This document shows, piece by piece, positions 6,620 to 11,197 of a stretch of DNA of 11,197 nt; position 1 is the stretch's first letter, and every line of letters begins with the position of its first letter. Below the pieces are notes generated by a model. It saw only the letters and a program-made list of their open reading frames with translations, did not search any database and was not told the origin of the DNA. This DNA comes from an uncultured Lachnospiraceae bacterium (GTDB taxonomy: Bacteria; Bacillota; Clostridia; Lachnospirales; Lachnospiraceae), in contig CANQYH010000083.1 in the NCBI GenBank assembly GCA_947628025.1, positions 1 to 11,197 on the forward strand, read 5' to 3'. A program made the translations under genes and the position numbers.

Positions 6620-7286
6620 GGACGAGGTAAGCATCGCGGAGCTGGAAAAGGATTACCTGGAGCTGAGCGGGTTCGCGGTGGAGATGGAGCATGACGGAGA
6701 AGCGGGGCTTGCCAGGGCACTGGAGGGGAACTACGATCTGTTCGTGCTGGATCTGATGCTTCCGGGCGTGGATGGTTTTGAGATCTGCCGCCGCATCCGG
6801 GAGGTCAAAAATACACCGATTATCATGGTGTCGGCGAAAAAAGAGGATATCGACAAGATCCGCGGCCTGGGCCTGGGCGCGGACGATTATATCACGAAGC
6901 CGTTCAGCCCCAGCGAGATGGTGGCCCGCGTGAAAGCCCATCTGGCCCGCTATGAGCGTCTGGTCAGCAGCGGCGTGCCCGCCAACGATATCATAGAGAT
7001 CCGCGGCCTGAAGATCGACAAGACGGCCCGCCGGGTCTGGGTCAACGGCGAGGAAAAGAATTTTACGACGAAAGAGTTCGATCTGCTGGCGTTTCTGGCC
7101 CAGAATCCGAACCATGTATATACGAAAGAAGAACTGTTCTCCAAGATCTGGGATATGGAGTCCATCGGCGATATCGCGACGGTGACGGTGCATATCAAGA
7201 AGATCCGTGAGAAAATCGAGTTCAACACGGCGAAACCCCAGTATATCGAGACGATCTGGGGCGTGGGGTACCGGTTCAAGGTGTGA
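6597..7286 (+). CDS. OmpR/PhoB-family response regulator
   Basis: A 229-residue DNA-binding response regulator. The receiver domain (about 1-118) has the acidic pair E8-D9, phospho-acceptor D52 in VLDLMLPGVDGF, S79, and the conserved K101 in YITKPF. The winged-helix domain (about 132-229) shows FTTKEFDLLAFLAQNPNHV, the VTVHIKKIREKI recognition-helix region, and IWGVGYRF at the end. Length and all key residues are standard. The start ATG overlaps the kinase 3' end and has AGGAGG a few bases upstream (6585-6590). The kinase should phosphorylate D52. Targets are not evident, though the dyad before the operon promoter could be one. A terminator lies downstream at 7342-7385. Confidence 0.95.
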   Translation: MKRILLIEDEVSIAELEKDYLELSGFAVEMEHDGEAGLARALEGNYDLFVLDLMLPGVDGFEICRRIREVKNTPIIMVSAKKEDIDKIRGLGLGADDYITKPFSPSEMVARVKAHLARYERLVSSGVPANDIIEIRGLKIDKTARRVWVNGEEKNFTTKEFDLLAFLAQNPNHVYTKEELFSKIWDMESIGDIATVTVHIKKIREKIEFNTAKPQYIETIWGVGYRFKV

Positions 7287-7300
7287 CGGGAAAGAATCGC

Positions 7301-7329
7301 TTGACTTTCAAAGGAAATTCTGCTATAGT
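7301..7329 (+). promoter_or_regulatory. Strong promoter ahead of the RNA helicase gene
   Basis: TTGACT (7301-7306), exactly 17 bases, then TATAGT (7324-7329): five of six bases match at each box. Transcription should begin near 7336, so the leader before the helicase ATG would be about 139 bases and begins with the terminator hairpin listed separately. Confidence 0.75.
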
Positions 7330-7341
7330 CTGGAAGAGCGA

Positions 7342-7385
7342 AACGAGAAGATTCAGGGATCTGTCTTGAGTCTTCTCGTTTTTTT
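7342..7385 (+). terminator. Intrinsic terminator or attenuator in the helicase leader
   Basis: AACGAGAAGA (7342-7351) pairs perfectly with TCTTCTCGTT (7371-7380) across a 19-base loop, and an uninterrupted T-run spans 7379-7385. The hairpin lies 56 bases after the response regulator stop, so it can end that operon. It also starts only about six bases after the predicted start site of the helicase promoter, so transcripts from that promoter must pass it. It could therefore be an attenuator, or produce an RNA of about 50 bases. Confidence 0.8.
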
Positions 7386-7474
7386 CACGGAAGAAAGAGG
7401 AGAGGGCGGCCGGGCGGCGGCCGCAGGAACACAGGACAGCGAGCGTTTGACAGAAAGGATTTTGAAGAGACAGT

Positions 7475-9247
7475 ATGGAAACGATCAGATTTGAAGATTT
7501 GGAACTGGACAGCAGGATCTTGAGAGCGGTGACGGAGATGGGCTTTGAGGCGGCGACACCGATCCAGGCCCAGGCGATCCCGGTGCAGATGGAGGGCCGC
7601 GATATCGTGGGTCAGGCGCAGACCGGGACCGGCAAGACGGCGGCTTTCGGCATCCCGCTTTTGCAGAAAGTAGATCCCAAGGATAAAAAATTGCAGGCGA
7701 TCGTGCTTTGCCCCACCCGGGAGCTGGCGATCCAGGTGGCGGAGGAGATCCGGCGGCTGGCGAAATATATGCACGGCGTTAAAGTGGCGCCGGTCTATGG
7801 CGGGCAGGATATCACGCGGCAGATCCGGAGCCTGAAAGAGGGCGTGCAGATCGTGATCGGCACGCCGGGCCGCGTCATGGACCATATGCGGCGGCGGACG
7901 ATCCGCTGCGACCATGTGCATACGGCGATCCTGGACGAGGCGGACGAGATGCTGGACATGGGATTTTTGGAGGACATGGAGACGATCCTCGGAGAACTGC
8001 CGGAAGAACGGCAGACGCTGATGTTTTCGGCCACCATGCCCATGGAGATCCAGCGGATCGCCCAGAAATTCCAGAAAGAGCCGGTCATGGTGAAAGTAGT
8101 CCAGAAAGAACTGACGGTGCCGGAAGTGACCCAGTATTATTATGAAGTCCGGCGCGGGACGAAAGTGGAGGTCATGTGCCGTCTCCTGGACATGTATTCG
8201 CCGAAGCTGTCCATGGCTTTTTGCAATACGAAAAAGCAGGTGGACGATCTGGTAGGCGAGCTGCAGGGCCGCGGTTACTTCGCGGAGGGTCTGCACGGCG
8301 ACTTGAAGCAGATGCAGCGGGACCGCGTGATGAACAGCTTCCGCACCGGCAAGACCGAGATCCTGGTGGCGACGGACGTGGCGGCCAGAGGCATCGACGT
8401 GGGAAACGTGGAAGCGGTATTTAATTATGATATTCCGCAGGACGACGAATATTACGTACACCGCATCGGCCGCACGGCGCGCGCGGGGCATTCCGGCATC
8501 GCGTTCAGTTTCGTGGTGGGGCGCGAGGTCTACAAGCTGCGGGACATTCAGCGTTACTGCAAGACGAAGATCATTCCCCAGGCGATCCCGTCTCTGAACG
8601 ACATCACCGAGATCAAGGCGGACAAGATTATGGAGCAGGCGGAGGAATTGATCCGGGATACAGACCTGAGCAAGATGGTGAACCTGATCGAGCGGAAGAT
8701 CCTGGAGGGAGAATATACTTCCATGGATGTGGCCGCCGCTCTTCTGCGGATGTCCATGGGCGAGGAAAGCGAGGACATTTACGAGAGCAGCACCCTGCCC
8801 CGGTGGCTGGACGATCTGGACCGCCGCGGGCGCGGAGACCGGGGCGGCAGAGGCGGACGCGGCTGGGACGACCGCTATGACCGGGGCGGCCGCGGGGACC
8901 GGTACGGCAGAGACGACCGGGGCGGCTGGGATGACCGCGACGGAAACCGCGGCGGGCGGGACCGTTACGGGCGCGACGACCGGGGCGGCCGCGGCAGGCG
9001 CGATGGCGAGACCGGCATGGTGCGCCTGTTTATTAATATCGGCAAGGATCAGAATGTGCGTCCCGGCGACATCCTGGGCGCGATCGCGGGCGAATCCGGT
9101 ATCTCCGGCCGTGTGGTGGGCAGCATCGATATGTTCGACGGCTACACGTTCGTGGACGTGCCGGAGGAAAGCGCCTCCACGGTCCTGAAAGCCATGAAGA
9201 ACGCCAAGATCAAAGGGAAAAACGTGCATATGGAAGTAGCGCACTGA
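7475..9247 (+). CDS. deaD: DEAD-box ATP-dependent RNA helicase with DbpA-type RNA-binding domain
   Basis: A 590-residue cytoplasmic RNA helicase of the DeaD/CsdA/CshA group, which unwinds short RNA duplexes in ribosome assembly, mRNA decay and cold adaptation. Motifs in order: Q-motif region GFEAATPIQ, Walker A AQTGTGKT (K54), PTRELAIQ, TPGRVMDHM, DEAD (154-157), SAT (185-187), FCNTKKQVDDL, ATDVAARGIDV and HRIGRTAR (329-336). An Arg/Gly/Asp-rich linker (about 446-512) precedes a DbpA RNA-binding domain (about 513-590, MVRLFINIGK... to HMEVAH), which in relatives binds rRNA or other structured RNA. The ATG at 7475 has GAAGAG five bases upstream and GAAAGGA further up, a modest site for a well-expressed gene. 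The leader carries a terminator-like hairpin, so attenuation is plausible. The symbol is by similarity of architecture. Confidence 0.95.
   Translation: METIRFEDLELDSRILRAVTEMGFEAATPIQAQAIPVQMEGRDIVGQAQTGTGKTAAFGIPLLQKVDPKDKKLQAIVLCPTRELAIQVAEEIRRLAKYMHGVKVAPVYGGQDITRQIRSLKEGVQIVIGTPGRVMDHMRRRTIRCDHVHTAILDEADEMLDMGFLEDMETILGELPEERQTLMFSATMPMEIQRIAQKFQKEPVMVKVVQKELTVPEVTQYYYEVRRGTKVEVMCRLLDMYSPKLSMAFCNTKKQVDDLVGELQGRGYFAEGLHGDLKQMQRDRVMNSFRTGKTEILVATDVAARGIDVGNVEAVFNYDIPQDDEYYVHRIGRTARAGHSGIAFSFVVGREVYKLRDIQRYCKTKIIPQAIPSLNDITEIKADKIMEQAEELIRDTDLSKMVNLIERKILEGEYTSMDVAAALLRMSMGEESEDIYESSTLPRWLDDLDRRGRGDRGGRGGRGWDDRYDRGGRGDRYGRDDRGGWDDRDGNRGGRDRYGRDDRGGRGRRDGETGMVRLFINIGKDQNVRPGDILGAIAGESGISGRVVGSIDMFDGYTFVDVPEESASTVLKAMKNAKIKGKNVHMEVAH
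8811..9010 (+). repeat. GC-rich repeats encoding an Arg/Gly/Asp linker
   Basis: Imperfect repeats of GACCGGGGCGGC-like units encode runs such as DRGGRG, DRYGRDDRGG and WDDRYDRGG between the helicase core and the RNA-binding domain. Such linkers are disordered and promote RNA binding or condensation. Repeat number is likely to vary between strains through slippage. Confidence 0.7.
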
Positions 9248-9276
9248 CCGGGCGGAGGTTCCGTGCGTTCCGGCAG

Positions 9277-9336
9277 AAAAAAGGGCTATCGCCCGGCTAT
9301 AGTTCTTAGCTGGCGCGATAGCCCATCGTATTTTGT
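9277..9336. terminator. Bidirectional terminator between convergent genes
   Basis: GGGCTATCGC (9283-9292) pairs with GCGATAGCCC (9315-9324). The stem continues inward with CCGGCTA (9293-9299) against TAGCTGG (9307-9313), with one wobble and a bulged C, leaving a 7-base loop. Six A residues (9277-9282) give a T-run for minus-strand hsp20 transcripts. A weaker T-stretch (9331-9334) follows on the plus strand. It therefore ends hsp20 well and probably also the helicase. Confidence 0.8.
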
Positions 9337-9812
9337 CATCCCTCGATGGCGATATATTTCTTTTCCTCAACCTGGGGGTTCACTGTCTCCGGCTTCGGAA
9401 TCGACAGTTTCAGCACACCGTTTTCGTACTTGGCGTGGATATCTTCCTCTTTGATATCCTCACCCACGTAGAACGACCGGCTCACGCTGCCTGCGTAGCG
9501 CTCTTTGCGGATGAATTTGCCGGTCTTCTTTTCGGTCTCGCCGCTGTCCAGGCCTTTGGCCGCGCTGATCACCAGATAGCCGTCGGTCAGTTCCAGGGAA
9601 AGCTCATCTTTCTTAAATCCCGGCAGGTCGATATCGACCTCGTAGTGATCGTCGTGCTCCTGGACGTCGGTCTTCATCATATTCGCCGCATGGCGTCCGT
9701 ACAGTTTTTTCTGGGCTTTCTGCATCGCCCTGTCGTCGAACGCAGGAAGATCAAAAAAGTCGTCAAAGAAATCGTCAAATAAGCTATCTCCAAAGATACT
9801 CGGTGTCAACAT
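9336..9812 (-). CDS. hsp20: Hsp20/alpha-crystallin small heat-shock protein
   Basis: A 158-residue ATP-independent chaperone that forms oligomers and holds unfolding proteins. The N-terminus is short and Phe/Asp-rich (SIFGDSLFDDFFDDFFDL). The alpha-crystallin domain covers about 45-145, with DIDLPGFKKDEL, SRSFYVGEDI and the family signature YENGVLKLSIPK. The C-terminal tail ends YIAIEG, where I-A-I is the I-x-I/V motif that docks neighbouring dimers. AGGAG (9826-9822 on the minus strand) is nine bases before the ATG; a closer ATG at 9819 is out of frame. It is monocistronic: promoter at 9926-9954, terminator at 9277-9324. A perfect CIRCE operator shows HrcA control, which is classical for groESL and dnaK and less usual for hsp20. 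Confidence 0.95.
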   Translation of the reverse strand: MLTPSIFGDSLFDDFFDDFFDLPAFDDRAMQKAQKKLYGRHAANMMKTDVQEHDDHYEVDIDLPGFKKDELSLELTDGYLVISAAKGLDSGETEKKTGKFIRKERYAGSVSRSFYVGEDIKEEDIHAKYENGVLKLSIPKPETVNPQVEEKKYIAIEG

Positions 9813-9877
9813 AATTCATCGCTCCTTTTCTATTATATAATGGTTTATCGTTTACAGATCGGAACCGGAGAATGACT

Positions 9878-9904
9878 GGAAAGGAATGGTTTCCATTTCT
9901 TTCC
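9878..9904 (-). other. Tight hairpin at the 5' end of the hsp20 mRNA
   Basis: GGAAAGGAATGG (9878-9889) and CCATTTCTTTCC (9893-9904) pair at 11 of 12 positions with a 3-base loop. In the minus-strand mRNA it lies about 15 bases after the predicted start and some 50 bases before the ribosome site. It does not cover the Shine-Dalgarno, so it is not an obvious thermosensor; 5' stabilisation is likelier. Confidence 0.45.
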
Positions 9905-9925
9905 TTTCTCCTTTGTTCTACGTGT

Positions 9926-9954
9926 ATTATAACATGTATATTAGCACTCGTCAA
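9926..9954 (-). promoter_or_regulatory. hsp20 promoter with its -35 inside the CIRCE element
   Basis: On the minus strand TTGACG (9954-9949), a 17-base spacer and TATAAT (9931-9926) form a strong sigma-A promoter. The start is expected near 9919, leaving a leader of about 107 bases. The -35 lies in the gap and left arm of CIRCE, so HrcA binding would block RNA polymerase directly. Confidence 0.85.
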
Positions 9955-9967
9955 TAGGGAGTGCTAA
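9941..9967. promoter_or_regulatory. CIRCE operator (HrcA binding site)
   Basis: TTAGCACTC (9941-9949), nine bases, then GAGTGCTAA (9959-9967): an exact match to the CIRCE consensus in both arms and spacing. HrcA, kept active by GroEL, binds this element and releases it on heat stress. It governs hsp20; no other gene lies close enough. Confidence 0.95.
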
Positions 9968-9975
9968 TAAAATCT

Positions 9976-9992
9976 GTGAAAATTTTGTGAAC
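9976..9992 (-). promoter_or_regulatory. Upstream paired TTCACA element, hsp20 copy
   Basis: The minus strand reads GTTCACAAAATTTTCAC and continues with A, giving two direct TTCACA repeats with an 11-base period, about one helical turn. It lies 21 bases upstream of the -35. A near-identical copy precedes the L25 promoter at the same distance. Likely an activator site or UP-type sequence; no known regulator matches it clearly. Confidence 0.5.
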
Positions 9993-10012
9993 GGATTCCC
10001 GGTCTGACCTAT

Positions 10013-10059
10013 AAAAAACAGCGTACCTCTTTCCTTTTCAGGATAAGAGACACGCTGTT
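10013..10059 (-). terminator. Intrinsic terminator of the L25/Ctc gene
   Basis: In the minus-strand RNA, AACAGCGT (10059-10052) pairs with ACGCTGTT (10024-10017). Pairing continues inward for seven more pairs, including two wobbles. After a bulged A, a short TCCT/AGGA stem closes a GAAA tetraloop. Six A residues at 10013-10018 give the T-run after the stem. It lies 27 bases beyond the stop codon. Confidence 0.9.
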
Positions 10060-10086
10060 CGATAATAATTTGTATGATGCTTCCAA

Positions 10087-10671
10087 TCACTCCGCGGCAG
10101 GCTCCGCAGCGGGCTCCGGTTCCGGCGCGTTGTGAACGGCGGTTACAGTCACAACGATGGCATCCGGATCATTCTTGATTGAAATATCCGGGTTGGAGAA
10201 GATGTCCAGATCCTTTACGTGGACGGCGTCTCCGATCTTCATATTGCCCACGTCCACCTGGACATGATCCACCAGCGCTGCGGGAAGCGCTTTGTAAGCG
10301 ATCTCCGGAAGCTCGACCTGTACGATGCCCGCGGCGACCTTATCGTGGTTCACCAGGATGACTTCGGCAACGGAATGTACCATCTCGTTGCTTACAAGGG
10401 CCTGGAACTCGATGGAGTCGATCCCTTTTACGAGGGTGTTGAAATCTATATTTTTGATCAGGACGTCGTAGGGCTGTCCGTCAATCTCCAGCATGATCTG
10501 GCTCCCCTTATGATCGGTCTTTAAGAGTTTGGCCACATCCCCTTTGTTCATCTTGACCGGGATAGAATCCTTTAACTCTTTCCCGAATACGTTGCCGACG
10601 ACGTATCCTTCTCTTCTGAGTTTCTTGGCTTTTACCGATAAATCTCTCTTTTCAGCTTTTAAAGTATTCAT
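10087..10671 (-). CDS. rplY: 50S ribosomal protein L25/general stress protein Ctc
   Basis: A 194-residue member of the long (CTC/TL5) L25 family, which binds 5S rRNA in the central protuberance of the large subunit. The N-terminal 5S-binding beta-barrel (about 1-92) has KKLRREGYVVGNVFGK and LIKNIDFNTLVKGIDSIEF. The C-terminal TL5/CTC domain (about 95-180) includes VQVELPEIAYKALPAALVDH and DIFSNPDISIKNDPDAIVVTV. An acidic Glu/Pro/Ala tail ends the protein, as is common in Firmicutes. GGAGG (10685-10681) lies nine bases before the ATG at 10671. The gene has its own promoter and terminator, with hsp20 downstream on the same strand. In Bacillus subtilis ctc is a general-stress gene. Here the promoter is sigma-A-like but resembles that of hsp20, which fits a stress link. 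Confidence 0.95.
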   Translation of the reverse strand: MNTLKAEKRDLSVKAKKLRREGYVVGNVFGKELKDSIPVKMNKGDVAKLLKTDHKGSQIMLEIDGQPYDVLIKNIDFNTLVKGIDSIEFQALVSNEMVHSVAEVILVNHDKVAAGIVQVELPEIAYKALPAALVDHVQVDVGNMKIGDAVHVKDLDIFSNPDISIKNDPDAIVVTVTAVHNAPEPEPAAEPAAE

Positions 10672-10759
10672 TTACCTTTTCCTCCAAAATCTGATATTCA
10701 GCGTTTTCTATGGCGCTGTGCTGCTGTGCCCTTGCGGGCGAATGACAATGAGTTCCCGA

Positions 10760-10793
10760 CAGAACGTCCGCCGTTTATCCGGTGTTCGCTCTG
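10760..10793 (-). other. Imperfect leader hairpin in the L25 mRNA
   Basis: In the minus-strand RNA, CAGAGCGAACACCG (10793-10780) and CGGCGGACGTTCTG (10773-10760) pair at 11 of 14 positions, counting one wobble, around a six-base loop. It begins about four bases after the predicted transcription start, in a leader of about 126 bases. Autogenous control of rplY is reported in Escherichia coli, so a protein-binding leader is conceivable here but unproven. Confidence 0.35.
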
Positions 10794-10803
10794 TTCTATG
10801 TGT

Positions 10804-10832
10804 AATATAACTCATATATTTTCTGATGTCAA
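10804..10832 (-). promoter_or_regulatory. L25/Ctc promoter
   Basis: On the minus strand TTGACA (10832-10827), 17 bases, then TATATT (10809-10804). The -35 is perfect and the -10 is 5 of 6. The start is expected near 10797. Bases downstream of the -10 are nearly the same as those of the hsp20 promoter. Confidence 0.85.
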
Positions 10833-10853
10833 GGGCTTTGCAGCCTGATAAAT

Positions 10854-10870
10854 GTGAACATTTTGTGATC
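10854..10870 (-). promoter_or_regulatory. Upstream paired TTCACA element, L25 copy
   Basis: The minus strand reads GATCACAAAATGTTCAC followed by A: ATCACA and TTCACA with the same 11-base period as the hsp20 copy, again 21 bases from the -35. Fifteen of 17 bases match that copy. Confidence 0.5.
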
Positions 10871-11018
10871 TAAACGCCTGTTGGCTGCGGAACGGCAGCT
10901 TTTATTTGGCGGCCAGACGGAGCGCAGGGGGCTGTGCCATAGAATCCCGTTTCATCCCGGAAATTTTGCTGCCTGAAAAGATGCCGTGAAGATGCGCAAA
11001 GTCATGCGAACCGAACCG
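10871..11018. other. Intergenic region without a recognisable gene
   Basis: No ORF with a start codon and ribosome site is visible. GCTGC...GCAGC followed by TTTT (about 10884-10902) is a small terminator-like hairpin on the plus strand, but no plus-strand gene precedes it closely. A minus-strand frame is open across much of this stretch without a plausible start, and I treat it as non-coding. Confidence 0.4.
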
Positions 11019-11047
11019 TTGACATCGTATAATCCTGCCTATATAAT
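11019..11047 (+). promoter_or_regulatory. Perfect-consensus promoter reading out of the window
   Basis: TTGACA (11019-11024), exactly 17 bases, then TATAAT (11042-11047). A second TATAAT at 11028-11033 lies too close to the -35 to use it. Transcription should start near 11054 and run toward the right edge, presumably into a gene outside the window. Confidence 0.8.
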
Positions 11048-11075
11048 CCGGTTTTTAACAGTTATATAGACAGAA

Positions 11076-11115
11076 AATCGCTGCAAACGCTGAATTTATG
11101 CGGCCTGCAGCGATT
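11076..11115 (+). other. Leader hairpin after the 11019 promoter
   Basis: AATCGCTGCA (11076-11085) pairs perfectly with TGCAGCGATT (11106-11115). The loop holds a further CGC/GCG pair. On the plus strand no T-run follows, and the stem ends directly before a GGAG ribosome site. On the minus strand a short T-stretch follows, so it could also end a minus-strand gene from outside the window. Confidence 0.5.
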
Positions 11116-11127
11116 GGAGTCTCTGAA

Positions 11128-11166
11128 ATGAAATATGGTAATTTTTGCCCTCCTGAGAAAATATGA
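11128..11166 (+). CDS. Possible 12-residue leader peptide
   Basis: ATG at 11128 opens a frame encoding MKYGNFCPPEKI, with a stop at 11164. GGAG (11116-11119) lies eight bases upstream, directly after the leader hairpin and about 75 bases from the predicted transcription start. AAAATAT/ATATTTT and a run of seven T residues (11169-11175) follow. Promoter, hairpin, short ORF and T-run together resemble an attenuator leader, but the ORF is short enough to occur by chance. The composition does not point to one regulatory amino acid. Confidence 0.3.
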   Translation: MKYGNFCPPEKI

Positions 11167-11197
11167 TATTTTTTTGAACTCACACGAAAGGCTCCTA

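Noticed and set aside
7385..9370. 661-codon minus-strand open frame opposite the helicase gene
   Set aside because: It is a shadow of the GC-rich helicase coding region. Its translation is His/Arg/Ala/Val-rich low complexity with no domain, and the plus strand encodes a complete DEAD-box protein.
9976..9992. Rex or CtsR operator
   Set aside because: Rex sites are inverted TTGTGA...TCACAA repeats and CtsR sites are GGTCAAA direct repeats with a 10-base period. This element is a TTCACA direct repeat with an 11-base period, so neither fits.
10529..10810. 93-codon plus-strand frame opposite the L25 start and leader
   Set aside because: It lies antisense to the L25 gene and promoter, with no ribosome site or known motif.
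10900..11050. Minus-strand open frame ending ...MAQPPALRLAAK near 10903
   Set aside because: It has no start codon with a ribosome site and no recognisable domain, and it runs through a consensus promoter. I treated it as non-coding.

Overview
The window looks like chromosomal DNA from an anaerobic Firmicute of the Clostridia, most likely a Lachnospiraceae-type gut bacterium. Reasons: strong AGGAGG-type ribosome binding sites, sigma-A-type promoters with consensus -35/-10 boxes, a CIRCE heat-shock operator, a long L25/Ctc ribosomal protein, an Hsp20 of the type common in this group, and a cytoplasmic family 3 glycosidase with swapped domains. This assignment is inferred from protein flavour and signals, not from a database search.

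Layout. (1) Positions 1-1836 are AT-rich and read as accessory DNA. They hold an intact AlbA_2/Schlafen plus HATPase_c_4 protein (109-1557), followed by two copies of a 28-base repeat and decayed sequence. (2) Positions 1837-2346 are a GC-richer intergenic stretch. A near-consensus minus-strand promoter drives only a 42-codon signal-peptide-like stub, and the divergent plus-strand promoter of the next gene carries a dyad over its -35. (3) Positions 2347-4929 encode a GH3 beta-glucosidase-type enzyme. (4) Positions 5114-7286 encode a histidine kinase and an OmpR/PhoB response regulator that overlap by 23 bases, kinase first. (5) At 7301-7385 a strong promoter is followed almost at once by an intrinsic terminator hairpin. 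Downstream lies a DEAD-box RNA helicase (7475-9247) with an Arg/Gly/Asp-rich linker and a DbpA-type RNA-binding domain. (6) A long, probably bidirectional hairpin at 9283-9324 separates the helicase from two minus-strand stress/translation genes: hsp20 (9336-9812) with a perfect CIRCE operator, and the L25/Ctc gene (10087-10671). Each has its own promoter and terminator. (7) Positions 10833-11197 contain no recognisable gene. They hold a perfect-consensus plus-strand promoter at 11019-11047, a 10-bp hairpin and a 12-codon ORF with a good ribosome binding site, as in the leader of a gene beyond the window.

How the parts may work together. The GH3 enzyme and the two-component pair are each preceded by a palindrome touching their promoter, so each is probably separately regulated. 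RNA helicase, Hsp20 and L25/Ctc all serve RNA, protein or ribosome quality under stress. The least expected observation is that the hsp20 and L25 promoters share an 82-bp layout: the same paired TTCACA-type repeats at the same distance from the -35, and the same bases downstream of the -10. This suggests a common stress-promoter module or a duplicated promoter. No CRISPR array, tRNA, rRNA or intact mobile element was seen. Most of the window is ordinary chromosome; no complete new multi-gene system was found.
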